DNA of 64,000 bases from DASRHT01 sp035293765 (GCA_035293765.1 DATGMF010000015.1:1-64000); one strand, 5' to 3'. Positions 43,626 through 52,371 are shown, counted from the stretch's first letter. Numbers and translations are program-made. Notes: generated by a model from the sequence alone, not told the origin.

Positions 43626-45008
43626 ATGGTCAACCGGCGCGTTCTGCATTTTCCATCCGGCTTTTTGTGGGGAACCGCCTCCTCTTCGCATCAGTGTGAA
43701 GGTGGCAACAGCAACAACCAGTGGTATCGCTGGGAGCAGCAGGGGCATATTCTCAGCGGCGAACCGAGTGGTGACGCTGCCAACTGGTGGGAGGAAGCGG
43801 AGCGCGATTTTCAGTTTGCCGAGCAGATGGAGAATAACGCGCTACGTTTGAGCCTGGAATGGAGCCGCATAGAGCCTGTCGAAGGCCAATGGGATCGTAC
43901 CGCCCTTGAGCGTTACCGGGCCATGCTCATGGACCTGCGTCATCGTCGTATGATCCCCGTCGTCACCCTGCACCATTTCACCGAGCCGCTCTGGTTCGCC
44001 GAGCGCGGCGGTTTTGCCAGGCAAGAGAATATGCGCTTTTTTACGCGCTATGTGGCCTATGTGGTGCAGGCGCTGCATGATCTCTGCCGCTTCTGGGTGA
44101 CGATCAACGAGCCTAACATCTATGCCGTCCAGGGGTATCAGATGGGCTCATTCCCGCCCGGCGAGCAAGACCTGCTGCTGGCCTTTCAAGTCTTGCGCAA
44201 TCTGATGCAGGCGCACGTCGAGGCATTCTATGCTATTCGCGACCTCCAACCAGAGTCGGAGATAGGCTATTGCCTGCACTATCGCCTGTTTGATCCCGCC
44301 AACGCTTTCTCGCCGCTTGATCGCGTGGTTGCAGGCATCCAGGAACTCTTTTTCAACTGGGCTCCTTTGCAGGCGGCGGAAAGCGGAGACTTTCCCTTTC
44401 CCGTTAACACATTGCTCGCACCGATCCCACGAGCGGCGGGCGCAAGGGATTACCACGGCGTAAATTACTACACCCGCGAAATGGTGCGTTTCGATCCGCA
44501 CCTTCCCGCGGAGGTTTTCGGGCGGCGCTTTATCAAGGAGGGCGCTGTGCGCAACGATGCGGGGCTGGATAGCAGCTTTGGCGAAATCTATCCTGAGGGT
44601 CTTTATCGCGTCTTAAAAGAGGTATATCGACGCACACGCGGCAACAAACCGCTCTACATCACCGAGAACGGCTTCTGCGACTCCCTGGATGATCGCCGCC
44701 CCCGCGCAATTTTAGAGCATCTGGCGATGCTTCACCGCGCTTTGCAAGAAGGAATACCTGTGCGCGGCTATTTCCACTGGTCGCTGGTAGACAATTTCGA
44801 GTGGAATAACGGCTGGTATGTGCGCTTCGGCCTGATCGAAGTCGATCCGCAGACGCAGCAGCGCCTCCCACGCAGGAGTGCCAGCATGTTTGGTGAAATC
44901 TGTCGCGCCAACGCGATCACCGAAGATATTGTTGAGCGTTACGCGCCAGAGGCCCTTGAAACGATTTTTGGCCCGACAGATATGCAACAGCGCAAATTGA
45001 CTGTGTGA
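43626..45008 (+). CDS. Glycoside hydrolase family 1 (beta-glycosidase)
   Basis: A 460-aa, cytosolic (no signal peptide) GH1 enzyme of normal length. The N-terminal FLWGTASSSHQCEGG is the family signature. The acid/base Glu162 lies in TINEPN and the nucleophile Glu347 in YITENGF, with the late HWSLVDNFEWNNGW subsite text. It hydrolyses beta-glucosides, galactosides or related aryl or disaccharide substrates. The sugar preference is not readable. GAAGGGG precedes ATG 43626. It is transcribed alone from its own promoter. Confidence 0.96.
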   Translation: MVNRRVLHFPSGFLWGTASSSHQCEGGNSNNQWYRWEQQGHILSGEPSGDAANWWEEAERDFQFAEQMENNALRLSLEWSRIEPVEGQWDRTALERYRAMLMDLRHRRMIPVVTLHHFTEPLWFAERGGFARQENMRFFTRYVAYVVQALHDLCRFWVTINEPNIYAVQGYQMGSFPPGEQDLLLAFQVLRNLMQAHVEAFYAIRDLQPESEIGYCLHYRLFDPANAFSPLDRVVAGIQELFFNWAPLQAAESGDFPFPVNTLLAPIPRAAGARDYHGVNYYTREMVRFDPHLPAEVFGRRFIKEGAVRNDAGLDSSFGEIYPEGLYRVLKEVYRRTRGNKPLYITENGFCDSLDDRRPRAILEHLAMLHRALQEGIPVRGYFHWSLVDNFEWNNGWYVRFGLIEVDPQTQQRLPRRSASMFGEICRANAITEDIVERYAPEALETIFGPTDMQQRKLTV

Positions 45009-45024
45009 AGCATTTAGCCTAAAT

Positions 45025-45564
45025 CTAGCAGGCGCCTGTGAGGTTGGCGCGATAAAGTAGCGTCATCGGCAAATGTTCCAGCGTGTATACCGATAGAGTA
45101 TCCAGCGTGAAGCTTCCGAGATCGGAAGGAGACAAGGATAGTAAATGTGCTGCATCTTCGGGGCTGACAGGTGAACGGCTGTGCAGGGTACAATGGGGCT
45201 GAAATGGAAAGCGGTTAGTCTCGAAGCTGATCGCTGACGTGATAATGCGCTGATGCAGTGAGCGTAAAGGAGCTTCATCCTCAAGAGTCAGCACAAAGAT
45301 ATCTGTGCGTGGGAAGCGAATAACGCTACGAAAGCAAGCTTGTATAGGCGCGGTCTGGGCGGCAATTTGCTCTATGATGCTAAAAACGCTTTCTGGCTTT
45401 TGGTCTGCTTTGATTACGCCAACCCCACTGGAGCCAGCCACCGTGATTTCGGCAGGCAATGCGGCGCGGAACTCATCCTTTTGCTGCTTTCGAATATCGA
45501 GAATCCATTGAGCCTGTGGCTCTGGAATATCCAGACAAATATAGGTTTCGTGGCTGAACGTCAT
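45025..45564 (-). CDS. 2H-phosphoesterase-like protein (2'-5' RNA ligase family)
   Basis: A 179-aa protein with the overall pattern of the 2'-5' RNA ligase/LigT fold. The second catalytic motif is present (PHCTLHSR, His124). The first HxT motif, expected near residues 41-50, is missing: the text there is VAGSSGVGVI. The usual two-histidine mechanism therefore seems impaired, and the protein may bind rather than cleave or ligate. ATG 45564 lies just after GGGGG; an in-frame ATG three bases earlier is equally possible. It converges with the GH1 gene at 17 nt. Confidence 0.7.
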   Translation of the reverse strand: MTFSHETYICLDIPEPQAQWILDIRKQQKDEFRAALPAEITVAGSSGVGVIKADQKPESVFSIIEQIAAQTAPIQACFRSVIRFPRTDIFVLTLEDEAPLRSLHQRIITSAISFETNRFPFQPHCTLHSRSPVSPEDAAHLLSLSPSDLGSFTLDTLSVYTLEHLPMTLLYRANLTGAC

Positions 45565-45660
45565 CATTCCCCCTGCTTTCTTAGAAGAACTATACTCTAT
45601 CAATGCGAGGTTTGCAACGGGGAGTGGCTTGTCATGGGGAAGAGGAACGTGCTACACTTT

Positions 45661-45783
45661 GTAGGGGCAGTGCCTTGCGCCTGCCCTGTTGCAGTCCAAT
45701 GAGCAAGCAGGGCAGGCGCAAGGCACTGCCCCTACGGGATGTAGACGAGGGGTAGCAGGGCAGGCGCAAGGCACTGCCCCTAC
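45661..45783. repeat. Three perfect copies of a 28-nt repeat, one inverted
   Basis: Copies lie at 45661-45688 (forward) and at 45708-45735 and 45756-45783 (both reverse-complement); all are identical. Each runs from GTAGGGGCAGTGCC to GCGCCTGCCCTG. The first two can form a perfect 28-bp stem with a 19-nt loop. They fill the gap between two divergent genes. They resemble dispersed intergenic palindromes of other large bacterial genomes; copy number elsewhere is unknown. Confidence 0.9.
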
Positions 45784-45815
45784 CAGGTATTTTTATGTAC
45801 AAGGTGGGACGATAG

Positions 45816-46814
45816 ATGAATAGAACAGTATTGATCTCTGAAATGCACAAGTTTCATTTTGGGAGGAGGATCATCTGTTCCGATGGCGAGGATGGCGTCC
45901 TGACCCATGTGGGTTTTGATCCTGCCACCCGGCGTCTGACCTCGCTTGGGGTCAGGCAGGGTCGCCTCTTCGGAAAAACGGTGTATCTTCCTTTCATATC
46001 CGTGGCGACCGCCTCTGGCGATGGGATCAGGTTGAATATCACGCGGGCCGCTCTGGCGGGGGCCAGCACATCGGTGCCCGAGGGAGCGTGGCTGGACAAT
46101 AAAAGCGTGGTGCAGAATAGCGACGGCGCGAAGGGCATCTTGCTGATAGTCGCGGTCCATCCTGAAGGCGGCGAGCTGGCCTACATCGTGGCCCATCACC
46201 TGCGGCCAGGCCAGGATACCCTGATTCGTCAGGAGATGGTCACGGGCCTGGGGATGGGGCAGGTCTCGGTCTCCGTTCCCGAAGATGTACTAAGAACCTT
46301 GCCGCCCTATCGTCCTGACAGCGAGTTGCAGCAAGAGGTCGAGAATATCCTGTTTGATCTCACGCCCTTGCACGTCGATTTCAAAGGAATGACCGTGCGC
46401 GTGCTGGATGGCGTGCTCTACCTGGATGGCAATATCTCCAGTTCACTGCGCGGCGAGATGGTGCGAGACCAAGCGCTAGGGGTGCCAGGGCTTTTGGAGA
46501 TTAAAAACCGTCTGGTGGGTGATGATACCCTTGCGGGCGATCTTGCCTTGACGCTTGCGGGCGATCCGCGTACGCGAGAGCTGCCCATCGGGATTTACCC
46601 GCGGCTAGGCAATGTGCGCCTGAGCGGCGCGGTGCATACCAGCCAGCAAAAAGCCGCCGCCGAGGAGATCGCGCGCAACTTTCCCGGCGTCCGTTCTGTG
46701 GTGAGCGATCTCGTCATCGATCCCAACGCGAAGATGCTGCATGTCATGTCAGCGGCAGAGGGCGGCGAGGCCGAAGACAAAGTTCCGGGCAAATACGTGC
46801 GCCATACCAAATAG
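45816..46814 (+). CDS. PRC-barrel-like and BON-domain protein
   Basis: A 332-aa protein. The first ~165 residues look like two PRC-barrel-like units (FHFGRRIICSDGEDGVLTHVGFDP and the related GAKGILLIVAVHPEGGELAYIV). The C-terminal half has two BON-type modules (~185-250 and ~255-320: VEVDFKG-like VDFKGMTVRVLDGVLYLDGNI and NVRLSGAVHTSQQKAAAEEIARNFPGV). BON domains bind phospholipid or polymer surfaces. There is no signal peptide, so it is likely cytosolic or membrane-peripheral. It ends just before a strong terminator. Function unknown. Confidence 0.75.
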   Translation: MNRTVLISEMHKFHFGRRIICSDGEDGVLTHVGFDPATRRLTSLGVRQGRLFGKTVYLPFISVATASGDGIRLNITRAALAGASTSVPEGAWLDNKSVVQNSDGAKGILLIVAVHPEGGELAYIVAHHLRPGQDTLIRQEMVTGLGMGQVSVSVPEDVLRTLPPYRPDSELQQEVENILFDLTPLHVDFKGMTVRVLDGVLYLDGNISSSLRGEMVRDQALGVPGLLEIKNRLVGDDTLAGDLALTLAGDPRTRELPIGIYPRLGNVRLSGAVHTSQQKAAAEEIARNFPGVRSVVSDLVIDPNAKMLHVMSAAEGGEAEDKVPGKYVRHTK

Positions 46815-46826
46815 CATGCATCGGGC

Positions 46827-46876
46827 CTGCGCTATCTGTCGAGTCGCTTCTCGTGCGGCAGATAGCGCAGCTTTTT
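46827..46876 (+). terminator. Intrinsic terminator after the BON gene
   Basis: CTGCGCTATCTG (46827-46838) pairs perfectly with CAGATAGCGCAG (46859-46870), followed by C and five T. It lies between the convergent BON and trans-sulfuration genes. Confidence 0.85.
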
Positions 46877-46893
46877 AGCTCAAGCCGAAAAGT

Positions 46894-48135
46894 TCATCCC
46901 AACTCGGTTGCGCGTTGCAATCCCTGATCCAGATCGTTGATGATATCCTCCACATGCTCAATGCCGACCGAGAGCCTGATGCAGCCGTCGGCAATGCCCA
47001 TGCTCTTGCGCTCGCCCGCCGTTAGCGTGCGATGGGAGGAGGTGGCGGGATAGCTGACCTGCGAGAAGACATCGCCCAGCGTGGTGGCGGGCAAGCAGAG
47101 TTGCAGACTATCGATAAAGCGGAAAGCGGCCTCACGCGATTGTTGCTTGAGTTCGAACGCCAGCAGCCCTCCGTAGTGCTCACATTTGAGCAAATTGCTT
47201 GCCAGGACGTGATGGGGGTGGCTGGGAAGCCCGGGGTAGTAGACGCGAGCAACGGCAGGATGCTGTTCCAGGAAGCGTGCCACCTGCAACGCGTTAGCGC
47301 AATGGCGTTCCATGCGCAAGGGCAACGTTCTCAGGCCCCGTAAAAGCAGGTGCGCCTCAAAAGGGCTGAGTACAGCGCCTAACATGAGCGCGTAATGCTT
47401 CAGTTGGTTAAGCAGGGTATTTTTGGAGCTTGTGACTGTGCCTCCAGTGCTATCTCCGTGCCCGCTGATATATTTGGTCGCGCTATGAATGACCAGGTCG
47501 AAGCCATGCTCGATGGGTCGGGCCAGGTAGGGGGTTGCGAAGGTATTATCCGTGATGGTCACGGCGCCGACCTCCTGTGCCACCTCACCGATCATCGCCA
47601 GATCGACCAGCTTCACCAGAGGGTTCGAGAGCGTCTCCACATAAATAATGTCCGGCTGTTCAGCGCGGATAAAAGCGGCGGCATCAGGGCTACAGAGGTC
47701 GGTAAGCGCCAGTTCGACGCCTATCGGGACAAATACTTTGCGCAACAGCCCAATCGTGGGTCCGTAAAGGTCTTGCGAGGCCACGATCTTTGCTCCGCCG
47801 GTCAAGCCTGCCGCAAGCAAGGCAGCCTGAATAGCAGCCATGCCGGAGCCAAAGACCGCCGTGCCAACCCCCCCTTCTGCCTGCGTCAGAGCATCTTCAA
47901 GGGCGCAGGTGTTCGGATTGCCATGTCGTGCATAGACATAAGCTGGCTGGCCTTCTGGCGTGGTGCCATCGAAAACGGTATCAAGCATTTGCATGTTTTC
48001 ATGCAGATAGGTGGTGCTGGCGTAAATAGGCGGGGCGGTCGGCGTGCCGCTGGGGCTCTCAATATGGCTGCTGCGACCACTGTGAACAAGAACTGTCTCA
48101 ATATCCCATGCTGTCCTACGTTGCTGTTGAGCCAT
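46894..48135 (-). CDS. Cys/Met-metabolism PLP enzyme (cystathionine gamma-synthase/lyase family)
   Basis: A 413-aa PLP-dependent enzyme of the trans-sulfuration family. Diagnostic text: APPIYASTTYLHE, YARHGNPNT, the FGSGMAAIQAALLAA loop, YVETLSNPLVKL, DNTFATPYL and the PLP lysine in HSATKYISGHGDSTGG. The late GIADGCIRLSVGIEHVEDI is also typical. It could be MetB, MetC/CGL or methionine gamma-lyase; sequence alone does not separate these. ATG 48135 follows AAAGGA. It lies 45 nt downstream of the redoxin-like gene and is probably co-transcribed with it. Confidence 0.94.
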   Translation of the reverse strand: MAQQQRRTAWDIETVLVHSGRSSHIESPSGTPTAPPIYASTTYLHENMQMLDTVFDGTTPEGQPAYVYARHGNPNTCALEDALTQAEGGVGTAVFGSGMAAIQAALLAAGLTGGAKIVASQDLYGPTIGLLRKVFVPIGVELALTDLCSPDAAAFIRAEQPDIIYVETLSNPLVKLVDLAMIGEVAQEVGAVTITDNTFATPYLARPIEHGFDLVIHSATKYISGHGDSTGGTVTSSKNTLLNQLKHYALMLGAVLSPFEAHLLLRGLRTLPLRMERHCANALQVARFLEQHPAVARVYYPGLPSHPHHVLASNLLKCEHYGGLLAFELKQQSREAAFRFIDSLQLCLPATTLGDVFSQVSYPATSSHRTLTAGERKSMGIADGCIRLSVGIEHVEDIINDLDQGLQRATELG

Positions 48136-48180
48136 GATAATCCTTTCGTAGCTTTGCTCGTGCTATGACTCTCTTGGGCG

Positions 48181-48672
48181 TCAAGGCGTACAGAGTTTAT
48201 TGATATACTGGAGCGACTCCAGTAGCTCGGTGATAGGAGGCAGCTCCGCCTCGGTCTTCGCAGTCCATTGCTGATAGAGCGCGCCATAGCGATCCGCCAG
48301 AATGATGCTGGGCGTCAGGCTTCTGGTTGTGCCGTCCCAGGTTGTATAGCGGGCGATTACGTTCCCCTGTGGGTCGGATAGTAGCGGGAAGGGCAGGCGC
48401 AACGCCTCCCAGGTCTCCAGATTCGCCATCACGGGCTGAGCCGTCACGGCCAGGACCGCGCACGACTCTTCCCGCAAGTCAGAGTAGTGCCTGCTAAAAG
48501 TGTGTAAGCTTGTATGTCCTTCGCTTGCTGTTGCATGCTGTATAAAGAGCAGCGCCAGGTGTTCGCGCTGTTTGTAATCCCAGGGGCTATGCGGCATGCC
48601 ATCGGTTCCCGGCAGGGTAAATGCCGGGATAATCTGTCCTGGTTCAAGTTGTGGATATTCGCGTTGTGGCAT
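48181..48672 (-). CDS. Redoxin-like protein lacking the peroxidatic cysteine
   Basis: A 163-aa protein of the AhpC/TSA thioredoxin-like fold (PGQIIPAFTLPGTDG, FPLLSDPQGNVIARY, PSIILADRYGALYQQW). The active loop where peroxiredoxins have TxxC reads FIQHATASEGHTS, with no cysteine. The only other Cys residues are in ESCAVLAV and near the C-terminus. Peroxidase activity by the standard route is therefore unlikely. AGAGGAA decides ATG 48672. It is upstream of the trans-sulfuration gene, perhaps in one transcript. Confidence 0.8.
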   Translation of the reverse strand: MPQREYPQLEPGQIIPAFTLPGTDGMPHSPWDYKQREHLALLFIQHATASEGHTSLHTFSRHYSDLREESCAVLAVTAQPVMANLETWEALRLPFPLLSDPQGNVIARYTTWDGTTRSLTPSIILADRYGALYQQWTAKTEAELPPITELLESLQYINKLCTP

Positions 48673-48731
48673 AGTTCCTCTCAACGATCCCCTATTAGTG
48701 GGTATGGCCCGGGGTTGTCAAAATTTCGTCT

Positions 48732-48753
48732 CTCTATATCGTACGCTATAGAG
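48732..48753. promoter_or_regulatory. Palindrome between divergent redoxin-like and Nudix genes
   Basis: CTCTATA (48732-48738) and TATAGAG (48747-48753) form a perfect 7-bp inverted repeat with an 8-nt centre. It is a possible operator in the 237-nt divergent gap. No clear promoter pair is seen. Confidence 0.3.
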
Positions 48754-48909
48754 TTATGCTCTGGCTAGTGTGCGCTCGGAGATCAGTGTATCAAGGAACC
48801 TTGCGCAATACTGTTCTGCCCCGTATACTACCGAGTAAGAGGAAGAGGTTGCAGAGGGCGGTTAAAACTGGCAAGCAACACTGTATTTTTCAGGGAGAGC
48901 AGGCTGGCG

Positions 48910-49374
48910 ATGAAAGAGAAGATAAAGGGGCTGCTAGCGGGTATAATCTTTCGTATCATTGCTCTTCTTACCCTGGGGCAAATCTCGCCGATACTGAGCG
49001 CGTGCGTGATTCTTGAGCAGGAAGGGAGATTCCTGCTGATAGACCGCGCGGACGGATTGGGGTATACTATACCCGGCGGCATTGTGCGCTATAGTGAGAC
49101 GGTGGAGCAGTGCGTGCTGCGCGAAACCTGGGAGGAGACGGGCTATACTGTCAAGCTCGTTGGTCTCGTGGGCGTTTACTCGTCGCTCAAGCGGGACCCG
49201 CGCTTCCGCGCCGTCTCGATTGCTTACAGAGGGGTGGTGACTGGTGGGGAGAGACATGATTCGGTTGAAGGCAGGTCATGCTGGTGCGAGCCAGGAGAGG
49301 TTTTTGGTCGCATGGCCTTCGATTGCGAACACATGCTCAAGGATTATTTGAGTAACCGGCAGCAGCTCTCATAG
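48910..49374 (+). CDS. Nudix hydrolase
   Basis: A 154-aa Nudix enzyme. The box is complete: GGIVRYSETVEQCVLRET then WEETGY, matching GX5EX7REUXEEXGU. The N-terminal ~25 residues are hydrophobic and may touch the membrane. Nudix enzymes cleave nucleoside diphosphates linked to other groups; the substrate cannot be told. The ribosome site before ATG 48910 is weak. It is followed after 25 nt by a small zinc-ribbon-like gene on the same strand. Confidence 0.93.
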   Translation: MKEKIKGLLAGIIFRIIALLTLGQISPILSACVILEQEGRFLLIDRADGLGYTIPGGIVRYSETVEQCVLRETWEETGYTVKLVGLVGVYSSLKRDPRFRAVSIAYRGVVTGGERHDSVEGRSCWCEPGEVFGRMAFDCEHMLKDYLSNRQQLS

Positions 49375-49399
49375 AAAACATTATTTTGTTGAAGGGAAA

Positions 49400-49810
49400 A
49401 TGACCATGCCTATCTGTCCAATTTGTGACGATACCGGCCTGCGAAACTCCGATTCTGCTCGCCCCGAGTTCTGCTTTTGCGCGGCTGGTAAGCAGGCGAG
49501 GAGGCAGTGGGAAATCAACCAGAGCAGGGAAAAGCAGGGGAGAAGCGCAGCGAACGCGCCCAGCTTTATTGATATTGCTCAGCTTGAGCAGGTCAATGCC
49601 AGTGTTGACGCCATGCGTGCCTCCCTGCTGGGAGCCGCTGCCAGCGAGACGCCAACGCCAACAAAACATCCCGCCGTCCAACTGCTCTACCGCGTGGCGC
49701 ATCCCGGTCATGAAATCTCCGTGGTGGAGGCGACCCAACTGCATGATCTGGCGAAGGCGCTGGAAGATTTCTTCAATAACATGGCTCCCATTGGACGGAA
49801 GAAAGGCTAG
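49400..49810 (+). CDS. Zinc-ribbon-like small protein, 136 aa
   Basis: Not recognised as a named family. The N-terminus has two Cys pairs (CPICDDTGLRN and FCFCAAG) that could bind one zinc ion. A helical, charged remainder follows, including a short Thr/Pro linker (ETPTPTKHP) and the helix ATQLHDLAKALEDFF. GAAGGGAAA precedes ATG 49400; a second ATG lies two codons on. It is probably co-transcribed with the Nudix gene. Function unknown. Confidence 0.65.
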   Translation: MTMPICPICDDTGLRNSDSARPEFCFCAAGKQARRQWEINQSREKQGRSAANAPSFIDIAQLEQVNASVDAMRASLLGAAASETPTPTKHPAVQLLYRVAHPGHEISVVEATQLHDLAKALEDFFNNMAPIGRKKG

Positions 49811-49888
49811 GCTAGCTCTGCTACACATTGCTGGAATAATCCCAAAGAGGCGTTAGAAGCGCGTAGCATAGCAAAAATAGGTAAAGTG

Positions 49889-49918
49889 GTTGACAGGTAT
49901 GCCGCCGTCAACTATACT
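49889..49918 (+). promoter_or_regulatory. Consensus promoter with overlapping palindrome, before the pseudokinase gene
   Basis: A perfect -35 TTGACA (49890-49895), a 17-nt spacer and -10 TATACT (49913-49918). GTTGAC (49889-49894) and GTCAAC (49907-49912) form an inverted repeat spanning the spacer, which is where a repressor could sit. The leader to ATG 50019 is about 95 nt. Confidence 0.7.
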
Positions 49919-50018
49919 CTGGGCAATATATCTTCCTATGCTTGATGCCAGTGTGGATAGCTGCCAACGAATGGGGACTCTATAAGATCAAAAGAAATTT
50001 GAGAGAGAGGGATGTATT

Positions 50019-51578
50019 ATGACGTGTCCACGCTGCGGTACCGAATGGGATATCACAAAAAGCCCCTGTCCACAATGTGCCCTTCGCGTGCAACTCCCCC
50101 GCCATTCAGATGAGGCAGAGCAAAGTGAGAGCGCTTCTCCGGCGGTTGTACCGGATAAAAATACTCCTCTGCCCCCTTCGGAGATGGATGCAACGGGAAA
50201 TATGACCTCCATTTCCCAGCAAAAAGCTATTCCGCACCGTCCCCGCGTCACCGCTCCTCTAAGTCGCTCGCTCGATCCCGAAGTATTTAACCTCCTGCGT
50301 CAGCAACCTGTATTTCAGCCTGCGAAAGCGCCACTCTCAGAACAGCATAAAGCAGGAGCTTCATCATCAGCAGATGCATTCGATATGGAGCTGTTTGCAG
50401 TAGATCAAGAAGATAACGCGCTGCAAGACGAGCAGCCGCTGCTGACTCCCAACACTCTGCTGCGTGAAGGGCGTTATCGCCTGGTTGAGGTCTTTGGGCG
50501 TCAGCACTGGCAATCAGGCGTATGTGAAACGGTATGGCATGCCCAGGATGCTCAACGCTCAATGATGTCGGTCATGCTGTGTGAATTATACGCGCCGGGG
50601 AGCAGCTCTATCGCGGTGCAGGGAATGCTGCGCGCCGCTACCATTGCACTCACTTCGGTTGGTCGCTATCCGCCTGTGCCGACGCTGTGGGATGTGTTTA
50701 GCGAGCGAGACCGCAACTTCTTCGTCTTTGAGCCTGTCTACGGCGAGTCGCTGGTTGCGCGCATGAGGCGTATAGGATTGACCCTATCGGAACGCGATAT
50801 CATCGAGTGCTGCGTGCAAATTGCCGAGTTGCTGGAGATGATCTCGCAGCAGACGCCCCCGCTGGTGCATGGGTTGATACAGCCAGAATATATTGCCATC
50901 AGACCGGATGGGCAGTATGTGCTAAGAAATTTTTCTGTGGTGCTGGCTGGAGGAGCAACGCAGTTTGTAATCGGCTTAGAGCGCTCATCCCTTTCTCCCT
51001 ATATGGCTCCTGAGCTTCCTCTGGGCAGCATCGATGTGCGAGCGGACCTCTACTCGTTGCTGGCGACGGCCTATTACACTGTAACCGGGAAAGCGCCGGT
51101 GCGCGCTACACCGGATGGTGATGTCCCGTCCGCCCGCACCATCAACCCGCGCCTGTCTCCCCTGTTCGATGTCGTCCTATCCAGAGGGCTGCATCCCTCT
51201 ATTGAGCAGCGCTATCAGCGACCTTCGGAACTGCGCCGCGATCTGCTAGCCATTCTGCCGGTCAATGTTCGTGGGCGTTTACAGAACACTGGCAACACCG
51301 GGTCGTATAGCTATCCTCCGCTCGCGTTGCCTTCTCCAAGAGAGAATGGAGTTCTTTCGCAAAGCCAGCCCGGCCTGTATATCCCTTCTCTTGGGATGTC
51401 GGGCGCGCAAATCCCCCAGATGGAGGATAGGAGCCTTGAACGCGATCCGGTGCAGTGGGCGTGGGAGCCTGGGAATAATCTCAGGAATAAGAGAAGCGGG
51501 CGCGAGATATACTGGCTTGTCGGTATTGGCGTCGCCCTGCTCTTAATAATAATCCTCCGCTTGTTCTTCGCATCCTAG
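50019..51578 (+). CDS. Zinc-ribbon pseudokinase with C-terminal membrane anchor
   Basis: A 519-aa protein. It begins with a zinc ribbon (CPRCG...CPQC, residues 3-20), then a disordered stretch. A Ser/Thr-kinase-like fold (~148-415) follows, and one C-terminal membrane helix (~498-517, YWLVGIGVALLLIIILRLFF). The kinase marks are gone: the beta-3 Lys is absent (SVMLCELY), HRD reads His284-Gly-Leu, and DFG reads NFS. The late SPYMAPELPLGSIDVRADLYSLLATAYYTVTG is well kept. It should not phosphorylate and probably acts as a membrane-bound scaffold or sensor. It has its own consensus promoter. Confidence 0.85.
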   Translation: MTCPRCGTEWDITKSPCPQCALRVQLPRHSDEAEQSESASPAVVPDKNTPLPPSEMDATGNMTSISQQKAIPHRPRVTAPLSRSLDPEVFNLLRQQPVFQPAKAPLSEQHKAGASSSADAFDMELFAVDQEDNALQDEQPLLTPNTLLREGRYRLVEVFGRQHWQSGVCETVWHAQDAQRSMMSVMLCELYAPGSSSIAVQGMLRAATIALTSVGRYPPVPTLWDVFSERDRNFFVFEPVYGESLVARMRRIGLTLSERDIIECCVQIAELLEMISQQTPPLVHGLIQPEYIAIRPDGQYVLRNFSVVLAGGATQFVIGLERSSLSPYMAPELPLGSIDVRADLYSLLATAYYTVTGKAPVRATPDGDVPSARTINPRLSPLFDVVLSRGLHPSIEQRYQRPSELRRDLLAILPVNVRGRLQNTGNTGSYSYPPLALPSPRENGVLSQSQPGLYIPSLGMSGAQIPQMEDRSLERDPVQWAWEPGNNLRNKRSGREIYWLVGIGVALLLIIILRLFFAS

Positions 51579-51599
51579 CTTAGCTCTATACGCATGCTG

Positions 51600-52349
51600 C
51601 TACCCCTGCTCAGGCTTCGTCCCGACGTGGACAGCGACAATACCGCCGTTGAGGCGATAGAAACGCACGTCGCTCCAGCCGACCTCCTCCATAATTTTTT
51701 GTAAAGCCTCTGCATTGGGGAAGGTTGTTAGCGAGTTGGGCAGGTAGTTGTATTCTTCAAAGGCTTTGCCAATGAGAGAGCCGAACAGGGGAGCGAGCTG
51801 ATAAAAGTAGAAGTGGAACAATGTTCCGAAAAGTTTGCCGGGTGGGTGGCTGATCTCCAGGCAAACCACGCGTCCGCCGGGGCGAACGACGCGCAGCATT
51901 TCGCGAAACCCCTGCCGGATGTCGGTCAGGTTGCGTACGGTGAACGCGGAACAGCAGCCATCGACGCTATTATCTGGCAGGTCGATATGCTCAGCATCGC
52001 CCGGGCGCAAGTCGATCTGGTCCTGTAAACCCAGACGCGCCAGCTTGAGCCGCCCCTGCTCCAGCATCTCCGGCGTAATGTCCATACCAATCATATGCGT
52101 ACCGGGGCCGGAGTTGCGGATCACCGCAATCGACAGATCGGCAGTGCCGGTTCCCAGGTCAAGCCCTGTCTCGCCGGTTGCCAGCGCCAGGTAGCGCGCC
52201 GCACGACTGCGCCAGTAGCGGTCCAGCCCGAAGCTCATCAAAAAGTTCATCAGATCATAGATGCGGGCAATGCGACCGAAGAGGCGCTGGACGTAGGGAC
52301 GTTTGCCGCCCGTCTCACGAAATTTTTCTTCTAATGTTTTTGTGCTCAT
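51600..52349 (-). CDS. ubiE: Demethylmenaquinone methyltransferase
   Basis: A 249-aa SAM-dependent methyltransferase of the UbiE/MenG family. SAM motif I is LDLGTGTADLSIAV, and the family stretches RIARIYDLMNFLMSFGLDRYWR, DAEHIDLPDNSVDGC and FTVRNLTDIRQGFREMLRVVRPGG are present. It adds the final methyl group of menaquinone. The polyprenyl synthase that would make the quinone side chain lies 22 nt upstream on the same strand. The pair forms a small menaquinone operon. Confidence 0.95.
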   Translation of the reverse strand: MSTKTLEEKFRETGGKRPYVQRLFGRIARIYDLMNFLMSFGLDRYWRSRAARYLALATGETGLDLGTGTADLSIAVIRNSGPGTHMIGMDITPEMLEQGRLKLARLGLQDQIDLRPGDAEHIDLPDNSVDGCCSAFTVRNLTDIRQGFREMLRVVRPGGRVVCLEISHPPGKLFGTLFHFYFYQLAPLFGSLIGKAFEEYNYLPNSLTTFPNAEALQKIMEEVGWSDVRFYRLNGGIVAVHVGTKPEQG

Positions 52350-52371
52350 AGACTTCGCTATCTATTCATAA

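Noticed and set aside
47395..48168. Plus-strand 257-codon frame
   Set aside because: It is antisense to the trans-sulfuration enzyme, whose PLP-site text is secure.
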